Assembly: GCA_963580455.1 (NCBI GenBank)
Contig: OY756960.1
Span: 22,255,238 to 22,319,237, forward strand
Length of the DNA: 64,000 nt
Reading direction: 5' to 3'
Source: Euonymus europaeus
Lineage: Eukaryota; Streptophyta; Magnoliopsida; Celastrales; Celastraceae
The position numbers were made by a program, and so were the translations under genes. Of the stretch, positions 52,052 to 62,714 are shown in pieces. Every line of letters starts with the position of its first letter. Positions within the stretch are counted from its first letter, which is position 1. The notes beneath the pieces were generated by a model that ran no database searches, had not been told where the DNA came from, and saw only the letters and a program-made list of their open reading frames with translations.

Positions 52052-53317
52052 ATGCAACCTCACCAGAGCTCAAGAGTTGATTTGGGTGAGTTGAAAGCTC
52101 AGATAGTGAAAAAGATTGGGGTTGACAGGTCTAAGAGGTATTTCTATAACTTGAATAGGTTTTTAAGTCAGAAGCTTAGTAAGAGTGAATTTGACAAATC
52201 ATATTATCGTGTACTCGGAAGGGAGAATCTTCCATTGCACAATCAACTAATACGTACAATTTTAAAGAATGCATCTCATGCCAAGATTCCACCTCCATTT
52301 TATGAAGTGGGCCCTGCAAAAACTTTGATCCAAACTTCAAAAGCGTCGTCTCCTAGTAAAGAAGACGGGCATGAACAAAGTGGGTCTCTCATTCCAGCTC
52401 AGAATCAAGATTTACACATTTGGTCAAATGGGGTTTTGCCTGTGTCCCCTCGAAAGGGTAGGTCTGGGATACGTGATCGCAAGCTTAGAGATAGGCCTAG
52501 CCCACTTGGGCCAAATGGGAAGGTCAAATGTGTATTGCATCAGTCTACTGGTACAGAAGATAGTGGTAGTAAGGGTATCATGGAAAATGGAGAGTTGATT
52601 CCCTGCGATTATCAAAGACCATTGCAGCTACTTCAGCCAGTTGCAGAACAACCAGAGCATGAAAAGGAGCATCTGGTCACACGAACATCTGAAAGAACGA
52701 GGGTAGGTAGCAAAGACCACTCAGAAGTTGCTGTTGTCGAAGATAGGGAAGAGGTGGAGCAGGGAAGACGCTCTAATTTCTCTAAAAAACCTCTACTGGC
52801 ACCTCTTGGTATTCCTTTTCACGCTGCTAGTATTGGTGGTGCCCGTAAAGCTATTCCAGTGGCAAGCGCCGGCGAATTTTTCAGCTGTTATGACAGTAGT
52901 GGGTTATCTGACACAGAGACGTTGAGAAAAAGGATGGAGCAGATTGCAACTACTCAGGGCATTGGAGGTGTTTCGCTGGAATGTGCTAATACACTGAATA
53001 ATATGTTGGATATGTACTTAAAGAGGTTGATCCGATCATGTGTTCAGCTTGTTGGAGGCAGATCTGCACAGTTTGCAAAACCGGGCCCTACCCATAAGCA
53101 GCAGGTTCTAGGCAAGATTATTAATGGCATTTGGCCTAGCAATCACTTACATATGCAGAGTAGCAGTGAACTTACGGATTGTATGCTGGAACAGAAATCT
53201 AGGTGTTCAATATCTTTACTTGATTTCAAAGTTGTCATGGAGCTAAATCCACAGCAACTTGGTGAAGATTGGCCGTCGCTCCTTGAGAAAATTTGTATGC
53301 AATCATTTGAGGAATGA
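52052..53317 (+). CDS. ADA1/Hfi1-type SAGA coactivator subunit (SAGA-Tad1 family)
   Basis: A single coding exon of 421 residues. The N-terminal block (SSRVDLGELKAQIVKKIGVDRSKRYFYNLNRFLSQKLSKSEFDK and LPLHNQLIRTILKNA, residues about 6-75) is the conserved SAGA-Tad1 region of plant ADA1 proteins. The middle is low-complexity and basic (SPRKGRSGIRDRKLRDRPSPLGPNGK). A C-terminal histone-fold-like region follows (LSDTETLRKRMEQIA, GVSLECANTLNNMLDMYLKRLIRSCVQL), then a conserved DFKVVMELNPQQLGEDWPSLLEKI end. In yeast and animals ADA1 pairs with TAF12 in the core of the SAGA histone acetyltransferase complex; the plant role is inferred. The start is the first ATG after an in-frame stop region. The gene is intronless in its CDS, as in other plants. 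Confidence 0.92.
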   Translation: MQPHQSSRVDLGELKAQIVKKIGVDRSKRYFYNLNRFLSQKLSKSEFDKSYYRVLGRENLPLHNQLIRTILKNASHAKIPPPFYEVGPAKTLIQTSKASSPSKEDGHEQSGSLIPAQNQDLHIWSNGVLPVSPRKGRSGIRDRKLRDRPSPLGPNGKVKCVLHQSTGTEDSGSKGIMENGELIPCDYQRPLQLLQPVAEQPEHEKEHLVTRTSERTRVGSKDHSEVAVVEDREEVEQGRRSNFSKKPLLAPLGIPFHAASIGGARKAIPVASAGEFFSCYDSSGLSDTETLRKRMEQIATTQGIGGVSLECANTLNNMLDMYLKRLIRSCVQLVGGRSAQFAKPGPTHKQQVLGKIINGIWPSNHLHMQSSSELTDCMLEQKSRCSISLLDFKVVMELNPQQLGEDWPSLLEKICMQSFEE

Positions 53318-54604
53318 AACGTCCACAGTCCACACAAAGATTTGTTTTTCCTGAAGCTATGGTTGGGTTAGTATCTTCTGGTTCAAAGGCTTTGACAACT
53401 GTGTTTGGAGATTGTTGATAAGCCCAATTATTTCCAGCATGAGCCAGATGACTCCCATTTACATAAGGCTCTGGTCCTTGCAAGATGAATTAGTTGTTGG
53501 GGGATCAAAATAACTTTATTCTATGGATGCAGAGCCAGCACTATCGATCAGGAGATCGCAGCAACCAAGTGAGGGTAACTTTAAGAAAGAATTACCCTGA
53601 ATGGTTGGACTGTTGTAAAATTAGCATTAATGTTGGCCGTCTCCTTCGATTGTCATAGCCTCAGAACTTTCTGTAGAATTTACATTAGAAAATTTTGCAG
53701 GGATACTGTTGTGTAGCTTGGTAAAATACTTGTGTAACTGCAGTGTTGCTCTTTATGCACTTTTAGAATTTCAGAATTGATTGGTTCCAATAATTAATAA
53801 CAAGTTGACATCCATTTTATCATAATCTTGGCTCTTGTTACTTGCTACTGAATGAAATTGGATGTAGATTTTTATTTTTGAGCGACAAAATAAGTAACTT
53901 AGCAACCTCTTGTTAAATAGGCAATGGCATCACTTGAAGCCATGGGGACAAAAACTGAGATGAACAGACTAAATTAAGCTCATGTACTTTACAGTTGTTT
54001 TTCTTCCTCACCCCGTCTCCTAATTGTCTATATTACTATCAGGGTTACTGATAAAGATGTAGCTTCTAAACCCTGAAGATTATGACCGTCAATGTCTCTT
54101 CCAAGACGTCATTTAGAGTGCTAATCGCGAGCTTAGTGAAATGAAATAAACCAATTTTACTCTATAGCCAAGGCACTTAGCATTAGGTTTTGTTCATGGA
54201 TCCAAAGTTCAAAACTCGAGTTTTGATCTGAAAAGAAAACCTTTGACCTACAAATTTTTTGGCATATTTAGCTGATTATGTACCCAATACGTTCGATTAA
54301 ATCCACTATTGCAAACTATTTACAATGTAGGCATAACAAATTCCCAAAGAAATCAGAGAGTTAATATGAAGATCGAAATGCATTAAGGCTTTTTCGAAGG
54401 CCAAGCTGAAATAGCAGCAGCAATCCGTGAACAAATCGCAAATTGCAAATCCATTCACAGTTGCCCTTTTTAGGTGCACGTGGTGTAGAGCCAACAGTGT
54501 GTAGGCTTATTAGTTGAATCGAAGAGATTTGTTATGTACAAGAAGAAGATTTAAAAGGTGAAAAGAAGATGCGGGGGCAAATATAATTTGTACAAGATGA
54601 GAGG
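53318..54604. other. Intergenic between convergent ADA1-like and RING genes
   Basis: It holds the two 3' UTRs facing each other and nothing else I can support. Confidence 0.5.
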
Positions 54605-57600
54605 TCACCCAATACTTCCCGGAGGTGTGGATGCCGATGGGGATGGTACTGCCGATACCTTACAGACGGGGCACCAATTCTTCAGCCGCAACCATTCCTG
54701 TATGCACGTAACATGATACCTATGCTCACATCGCAGCCTTCCCACTTCATCACCGACTATGTACTCTTCCTGCAAGGATCAAGATCCCAACTTAAACTCA
54801 AAACTCAGGCTAAGAAATTGGTAAAAGTGATCGTGATGCATAGTTCAGAAGAAGAAGAAAAGGAGGTCACATTAATACACAGGACAACTGAATCCAGTGC
54901 ACGTGGTTTCTCGCAATCATGGGCTCTCAAGACGAAAAAATATAGACTACATAACCCTTCATACAGCAGAGAAGCTGTTTTCTTGATTTGAAACCATAAC
55001 CCAAAGTCACTATTAAGCAGCCATAGCGGTTCAATTGAACCCAACAGAAGGTGTGATTGACTAAGCATATATATTCCCAACCTATTAAATTAGCCAATCA
55101 AAATGAGTGCTCAGTGCAACACTGTGATTGGGACACGTTGACATACAAATAAGCTGAACTGGATCCATTTCAGAAAGAATGAAACATCTAGCAACAATAG
55201 CTAGCTATGTTGTCCAGCTCTAGAATGTTTAGTACACTAAAAAAATCCAAGCACGGTGATATCAATCTGATGTCTTTTTTTGCAGTCGGAGTATGAGGCC
55301 TAAACTAATTTAAGATTGTACCAGACCAGAAAAAGAGATCAGATTGAGAATTACAGGCAGACAAATAGTGTAATTGCTTCAAACTGAATTTCTTCAAAGT
55401 TATGTTTAGTTACTCCTAAAAACCTAAGCATGATTACACCCAAACGAGAATGACAGGCAGACGAAAAAATACAGAAGTTGAACAGCTAATGGAGTAAGTA
55501 CAGGGTATTAGGAAAAAGACCTGGCAAATACTGCACTTAACATCATTTTTATCCCCAGCACAGATTGTAATTGAATCCTCAAAAGGTGTCAACTGATAAA
55601 TGCTAGTCTTAAGGCATGTAGACAATGCGTCCTCTGTCAATGCTGTGCTAACTGAACCCATTCTCTCTTCTAGGGCTAATAATTCCTGTCAAGGTAAATT
55701 ATATTGTATGAACATTAAAAAAAATGTTGGAATACTAATTTCTGCCATACCAAAATTCAAAACAAAATCCAAATATCTTGAAATGTATCTAAGAATTTCA
55801 AAGAGTACTGCACTGAGGAAAATAGAAATATATGATGAGACAGAGCAAAAGCCAGCAGATAGACAGTGGTACTAGTAGAAGGAGAACACCAAGAAATTTC
55901 ACATATATTATATGTACTAAAATTGTAACATAACTATGACAATATCAGACCTCATACGACATGTTATCAATATCCAGTCTCATTTCTCTATGCTGGTCAT
56001 GAAAGTTAATTCCATTGAGGAACAAGCTTGTTTCCAAAGACAGTAATTCCTGCAGGATAAAAATAAGAGTTAGTAAGTAGTCTAGTGTGCCAATTAAGAT
56101 CCCCCAAAAAATTAAGTTACCTCATCCGTGAGTTCTTCATCGTGTTCTATCCTCTCAAGTGCCAGTAACACCTGCTTAGCATTATTAAACAACAATATCA
56201 AAAGGAAATTTTAGCAACACAACACAAAATATACATTTCTTTACTACCAATAATGCATAATATACAATAAGGCGAACAAAAACTTTTATCTCAGGAGATG
56301 GGTCAACTGGGAAAATGTCTTAATCTTCCCTTTTCCCATCCAAATATCCCCAAACTTAAACCAGAAAAGTTCTAAGTCATATGAAGATATCATAATAAGC
56401 AAGTTTGCCCCTCTTGCACCACTTGAAGATAATAAATCATTGTGAAAGCAAACACGATGGCAAAGAACCAAATGGCAAATCAAATTTTATGCAGATAAGT
56501 ATCCTAGGTTCATGCTCGCCTGGCTATTTTGCTACCTATTTCATACAAAGCAAATTATCCTCCATTCCCTTACTAAAAACACCTTTCTTCGATATTCTTA
56601 AAGAGCACAAATAGAATATTATGGGTAAAATACCTCTGCAATTCCATCCATATTGTAGCGTCGGAAGGTCTCTCGATTCATCAAAGAGCGCATTCCACCT
56701 TCTGCTGGACTGAGTGGCCTAATACCTCTCATATACTCACTGGTATTTCCCAGTCGACCATAAGAGCTTGAGAGACTTGAGGAGGCCTCCAAAGAAAATT
56801 GGTGCGAAGAGCTTGGATCATTGAAGTCAATTGTTATATCTGATTGTGGCATTTGTTGGGGAACAAGAGGGAACTCATTTTGTGAGAAACCGTTTCTATT
56901 TTCTCGACTGGCAACTCTTGTCCTGGTGTAACCATTGAAAGATCTCTGATTCCTAACCGATGGGATCACATTATCTCGGTTCGTAGGGAAGTTTCTGGCA
57001 CGTCTTGAATCTGAGATAGAAATGCCATGGCTTGGTGTAGAATTCTGCCTCTCCGCTGATGATTCGGTCATCTTCTTTCCCCTGGCAGAGGAACTACTTT
57101 CTCCTTCACGATTTATCTTTTTCAATGGATCTTTCTTTCTACTAGTATTACTTTCTGATGATGAACAACCGGAAGGAATGACATCAGCTATAGAATTGCA
57201 TTTAAAATTTTTCATACCATATCTACTCGCATTAGCACGGGCATTGTTGCTAATGCTTCTAGGTGCTGAAGAAATAAAGGGACCAACAGGACTATCTGGA
57301 TTGGCCAATCCTGATCTCTGACGGAAATTTTTCCTAGATCTTGTATATGATGCTACACTTGAGCTTCCCAATTCAGCTGATGTAACCTCACTAGATTCAG
57401 CACCTTCAGATCCAGGTTGGAGCTCTCTTTGAGTTTTTTCAAGAGGAGTTCTAGGATCGGGAATTTCTGGTTCATCCTGCACACTACTAGTTTCAGATGA
57501 ATCTGTTTCTAGCTGAGCGGTCAGCCTTTTTCGAGGTTCAGCAAGGGACTTTTTTGAGGTGTTGGTAGCAGAACAAGCCCTGGATGAACTTCCTATGATT

Positions 57601-57827
57601 TCCTTGCCATTAGAAGAAAGCCTAAATGAGGGCCTTGAAGATTTTCCTTTTTCTGAGCCAATCACTTGGGCACCTTTCGATGAGTTCGGTCTGCCACTGC
57701 ATCCAATTCGGCTACAGAATTGAGCATTTCGATCTCTACTACTTGCAGTATCTCTCAAAGCCAGGGTAGATCCTTTTCTAGAGATAACAGCCCCATCAAC
57801 AACTCTCTTACCAGAATATTCATCCAT
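54605..57827 (-). CDS. RING-H2 E3 ubiquitin ligase (MBR/RHG1A-like)
   Basis: Five exons on the minus strand (57827-56634, 56171-56121, 56049-55951, 55685-55521, 54769-54605) give 557 residues. The first 398 are disordered and Ser/Arg/Asn-rich with short conserved patches (MDEYSGKR at the start, a DSPVGPFISSAPRS segment). The conserved pre-RING helix region is spread over exons 2-4 (VLLALERIEHDEELTDE, ELLSLE, ELLALEERMGSVSTALTE). The RING-H2 has C499, C502, C517, H519, H522, C525, C536 and C539, with C499/C502 in exon 4 and the rest in exon 5. The GDEVGRLRCEHRYHVTCIQEWL pattern puts it near MBR1/2 and RHG1A-type ligases. It should take ubiquitin from an E2 to an unknown target. A leader intron of about 2 kb (57853-59888) lies upstream. 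Confidence 0.92.
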
Positions 57828-59940
57828 GTATAATGATGTAAATCTATTCAATCTGCAATGGCAATAACAAAAGTTATTCTAAATATTATATGTCAATCTT
57901 CACATGGGAAAATGCATTCACCATGAAAATTTTGTACAAGAGATCTGCAGAAAATTAGATTATCTACGTTATAAGTTTCTAAACAAGGAAATTCAAAACC
58001 ATCTGAAACTTCTCTCTTATTTCATTGCTTTAAGGTTATGCTAAGAAATCATCATTAATGTAAACAGGCCATCATGATTGAGAATTTGATTTACTTAATT
58101 TCTTCCCAAATTTTTTTTTTTTTTTTTTGATATGTACATACACTCTCAGGAACTTAAAAAGGGCAATGAAACCATCTGGGAATCTTGCATCTCGAGATTG
58201 GGAACCAACTTAAATCAACAAAAGTGTCGCCAAAGTTCATAGCTAAATAGGGAACCAACTTAGCATCTCGAGATTGGGAACCAACTTAAAGCAACAAAAG
58301 CATAGCTAAAGTTCGTAGCTAAAATGGAAAACTCTTTACATTCAACTCAAAATCGTAAACTTCTAAGCCATCAAAGTTTTAATAACAAGGGGTCAACTAA
58401 ACTTCATACCCTTTGGAAACCTGTTAAATAAATTTATAATGGGTACAGAAAAGTGAATAGAAGTTATGGATCCTTCTAATTATCATAACCTAAAAATCTA
58501 GAATATCCCCAGAACAGTCTTCAATCCATAAATGACTCTACCGCAAGAGCCTAAGCATGTGCTTACATCGCCCAAGTGCCCAACCATAATGCCAAAAACT
58601 CAAATAATAGACTCACACTCGTTTTATCACCCAATACCACAAAAGTCCAGCTTCCACAGTCACAAAAAGTCTAGAAAAACATCATAGGTCCAAGTGTAAG
58701 TCTCTGATTTTCAGTAATGCAATTGCCCACCAACATACAAATGTGGGACACTTCAAAAATAAATCTGGCAATACCAACAAGGAAAAAAAAAAGAAAATCT
58801 TAATCCTTCTAACAATTATTACTACTTCACAACATTCACCAAAGCATGTGACTTCACCTCCCCCAAACTAGGAGCTAAAAATCAATTAGTACTGTGTACC
58901 CATCTCTGGCCCAAAGTTATCTACTCAACGTCCAGAATTTCAATATTGAAATTTTCAACACACACAAATTCAAAATAAAATCCATACGCTTATTCCACTT
59001 ATGGTCTTGTCCAACCCATCATAAGCTTTCAAATACGTAAGTGCTTAAACAAAACAGAAACGTAACATAGAAGGAACGTAAAATCACAACAAATAGCAAA
59101 AATCAGTAGAAGAAAAGCCAGGTGCCTGTCAACTCAAATCTCAATTAAAGAAGGGATGGAAATATGTTAAACACCATTAAAACTTTGAAGCTTTGTATAT
59201 GCTGTTGATGATCAACCATACCGGCAGAGAAAGCCCAGCTTAGTCTGATGATGATCATTTCATAAACATAAAAAGATAACCGAAAGAGGGAAAGAGAAGC
59301 AGATGGCCAAATGACCATATGTCATCGCAAGAATAGTGGGTCCCTTCGTTTTTTAAGGACAAAGCTTTCTTTGAATTCTTCTCCACACCACCCTTCCGTT
59401 CCTTTCCTTTCCTAAAAATAAGAAACTCTCTCGCCGTGATTTAGGGGGCTCAAAAAAAGCTGCGTAACCCCAAAAGAACCAATAACTTCCCCAATAAACC
59501 AGAAAGTATTTCAGAACAAAAAAGGAAACTTTAATGATCGGAATATAAATATTTACAAATAATCACAATCAGAACTAATCAAAGCCAAGGACAGAGCATA
59601 TAGTTTAGAAGGCCAATCATGTTTTCCGAGAAAATGAAAAAATTTTATCAAACCCACGCTAGTATTCGCCAGAGAATAAAAACTGATTAAACTGACCCCA
59701 AAAAACAATAATCAAACTACAACCACAACCATAATTCAGTTGAGCAAAATTAATTTCAAATTAAATCAATCCGAAACATAGATAATTAAAAAAAAAACAA
59801 TAACTATACACATGTTAACGTATTTGAAAACTATATAGAGGTATCTATATATGTTGGTGTTGAAATTGATTGGAATCATCATATCTACCTTTCGCTTTTA
59901 CTTCAACCTTCCCTTCTCTCCGGCAAATAGAGATGGACAC
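57828..59940 (-). other. 5' UTR end and 2-kb leader intron of the RING gene
   Basis: On the minus strand a donor AAAG/GTAGAT at 59888 and an acceptor TTGCAG at 57853 bracket a 2036-bp AT-rich intron. The leader exon after the acceptor is only 25 bases long before the ATG. A two-copy repeat sits inside the intron. Confidence 0.6.
58187..58325. repeat. Two-copy direct repeat, 76-bp period, in RING leader intron
   Basis: Copies 58187-58249 and 58263-58325 share GCATCTCGAGATTGGGAACC, AACTTAAA(T/G)CAACAAAAG and AAAGTTC(A/G)TAGCTAAA. A third partial GGGAACCAACTTA lies between them. Confidence 0.88.
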
Positions 59941-59979
59941 AAATGGTCGAAGGAGACTTTAAAAGAGAGACGCTTTTCC

Positions 59980-60014
59980 GGGGGGGGGGGGGGGGAGAGG
60001 GAGAGAGAGAGAGA
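59980..60014. repeat. G16 homopolymer followed by (GA)n
   Basis: Sixteen consecutive G residues (59980-59995) are followed by AGAGGGAGAGAGAGAGAGAG. On the transcribed minus strand this is CT-rich then C16, in or just upstream of the RING gene leader. Runs of this length are rare in plant DNA and prone to slippage. Confidence 0.85.
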
Positions 60015-60059
60015 TTAGAGAAAGAAGTAAAGAAAACGTGACATTTCCTCTTCTATCGA

Positions 60060-62140
60060 AAAACTGAGGGTGAGCCAGCCGGAAAGAGGACTGGCAGTGC
60101 CGTCTTGAATAACCCAAAATTAGATAAGAACCGTTGGATCAAAATTTCTGTGGGATGTCAAAGATTGACGGCTTTTGATGACCTCTGACGTCATCACAAA
60201 AACATGAACTAGTTTTTGGCTCTTCTTAAAATTTTCTTGTGGACCGTAATCACTAACGTAAGCTAAGCCCCGGAGCCCCACACTAAGCCACGACTACCGG
60301 CTCAGCTACTCTCTCTTTTTTTTTTTTTTTTTTTCTTTTTTTTTTTGTGATGTTGATATAAATATATTGATAATATCGTATTTATGTTAATTCTTTCTTT
60401 TTTTTGGTATTCATCTTATTTATCTTCTTATGGTGTGTTGAATTGATAAGTGTTTGTTGTCTTCTTTTCTTTGGCTTCTCTTTTTTCTTTTATCAACAAA
60501 CTCTTTTCGTGTTGTTTGAGTTTTTGGTGGTCATTTTCCACAACTTGGTATTGCAAAAGATTAATGGAGTGGACCAAACCAACCCCCAGACCAATTCGAA
60601 ATTAAAGTAGGAGTTAATGGACTTAAAGAATAAAAAAGACAATATTTTTCTTTAATTTATTTTATAATTCCAATATTTATAAAAAAAAGTGGTGCACATC
60701 TTGAATGATTTGGCATAAAAGACTCAAATTTTTTTATTTTTTAATGGTCTTTCTACTTTATTTTAATATTAAAAAAAAGTTATGAATCTCACACCGAACA
60801 TACGTGAAATTCAATCTTTTTTATAGGAACAACTTCAAGGGGAGTGCTAATTGTGGTGTTAAAATAGTATTTTGGGTGATGAATTAGTATATATAACACT
60901 TTTGAAAGAGAGTGGTATAAATAGAGGAAAAGTCGGTTAAAAAAGAGAGAATATATCAGGTTTTGAATGGGGTTCGCCCAAAAAATCTTTTTACCACCCT
61001 ATTATATATAGCAAAGTGAAATAAATTTATCAACTCATTTATCACTATTCATGGAGGTATTGTTCAATTATAGCAAGTTAGCAACCTAATTTATCAACTC
61101 CTACTGGAGTTGCTAAGGACACCCCACTTTATTAAGACATTTTATTTTAGCTCCGATGTTATTAAATGAGACGATACATAAAGAATAAAGTCAGGCGGAT
61201 TTAATGTATTCATGAAATAATAAAAAAGAGAAAAAAAAACTTATTTTGTAAGTCACGATTGTGGTTGCAAAACAAAAATAGCTCAGTTGGAGAGTTAGGT
61301 CATATGCAATATCAAACCTCGAGTTCGAACCTCGCCCCTTCCCCTTATTTAAAAAAAAACAGTCATTATATTTAATATAAAAAGATGAAGTAATTGGGTA
61401 GCTGAATGTCTGCCAATTGTAACAAAACAAGAGGTGTGAAAACACTTCCTCATTTGTGATTAACCATTTGTTAACATACTTTTGTTTGTTAGCAGGATTA
61501 AGATAAGAACAAGATACTTAATAAATAATAGATGAATTGACTAAAGCAAATAGTATTAATTGAAATTTGGAAAACAAGTATACATATTTATATCTATACA
61601 TATGTGTGCGGACAATGGAGATTAAGTTAGTCATTAGAAGAGATTATGTACAGGTTGGCTGAACCCACTAAACATATATTATTGGGTGTCAAAAGAAGTC
61701 ACCAACAACAACAGAGAGATAAGTGGTATTTTATAACCAGAAACAACATTGGTTCATTATAGGTTGGTATTTGGTAATGTGAGCTTGAAGCATATATGCC
61801 AAGCTTGTACATTCAACTCTAGCTGCTCTAATTTTACATCATTGATCCAACTCAATATCTGCCTGTTGGATGGAGTTTCTAATGGGGTCTATGGATCTGT
61901 GGGTTTATATATATTTTACTTAAATCAAATCAAAAAACTTAATTTGTTTACGGATATTTTGATGCAGTAGCTAGCTAGCTAGCTATGGAGGGCATGTAGA
62001 TATTGGCTATATATATACAAAGCAACACAAGAAAAGTAAAGTGTATATATATATATATATATATGAAATGGTGATTGCATTGAAAATGTCAAACATGAAT
62101 TAGTCATCCAAACACCTCACCTTTTTTTGAGTTTTAATTT
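60060..62140. other. Intergenic with poly-T tract, SINE and microsatellites
   Basis: A T-rich tract spans about 60315-60346. No protein gene is recognised. A tRNA-derived SINE lies at 61272-61359, a (GCTA)n-like AGCTAGCTAGCT run near 61970-61985, and a (TA)n run at 62043-62064. Confidence 0.5.
61272..61359 (+). mobile_element. tRNA-derived SINE head with A tail
   Basis: TAGCTCAGTTGG (61279-61290) is a perfect RNA polymerase III A box and GTTCGAACC (61323-61331) a perfect B box, about 33 bases apart. They are followed by CCTTCCCCTTATTT and a run of nine A. The ends cannot form an acceptor stem, so it is not a working tRNA gene. The tRNA-unrelated body is very short. Confidence 0.7.
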
Positions 62141-62141
62141 G

Positions 62142-62675
62142 ATGGCCTCCATTTCCACTCAACTATTTCTTCCACAACCATTGGGTTTACGCAATTCAAG
62201 CTCAGGATATTCCCATTTATCATTTTCTCTCCTTCCTTCATATACTCTTCTTTCAATCCCACCATCTTCCTTTCCTTTCCTTTCCTTTCCTTTCCATCAA
62301 CAAGTCAAAAAACTTTTGCATAAAAAGATCATACAAGGTACGTATACCTCACATGCATGCCATTCAACTTGTCTCCTCCTTTTTCTTTTCTTAATCTTCT
62401 TTTCTCTGTTTCTTTCTTTTGGGGATTACTTTCCCATATTTTATCTCCATTACCTGGGTCTTTATTTGGTCATAAATTGTGCTCAAGAGCTCATCTCCTG
62501 CACACACACACACACACACACAAAAAGGGATATATATATATATATAGATGTTTGTCTCTGCTTCTTGAATCATTCAAAAGGCCTGCAGAAATCCCTTTTC
62601 GACTCTTTTAAATTCATGACATTTAGGTCCATTCATTGGACTTTTGTTTTGACAGGGCAGGTCTCATTTAGCTAG
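62142..62675 (+). other. Upstream ORF (about 71 codons, spliced) in the leader of the next gene
   Basis: ATG 62142 opens MASISTQLFLPQPLGL and stays open to a strong donor AAG/GTACGT at 62338. Spliced to the acceptor TTTTGACAG at 62655, the frame continues six codons and stops at TAG 62673-62675. That is 39 bases before the main ATG. The leader also holds (TTTCC)n near 62269-62294, and its intron has (CA)11 and (TA)n near 62501-62546. The peptide looks like an organelle-targeting sequence, perhaps by chance. Confidence 0.45.
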
Positions 62676-62714
62676 CTAGAGATTGGAAGCTGAAGCTCTG
62701 AAGGCAAAAGAAAA

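Noticed and set aside
57022..57321. Plus-strand ORF of 99 codons inside the RING gene
   Set aside because: It is antisense to a confirmed coding exon and has no independent support.
61272..61345. Possible tRNA gene with perfect A and B boxes
   Set aside because: The flanks cannot form an acceptor stem, there is no sensible anticodon arm, and an A tail follows, so it is a SINE head.
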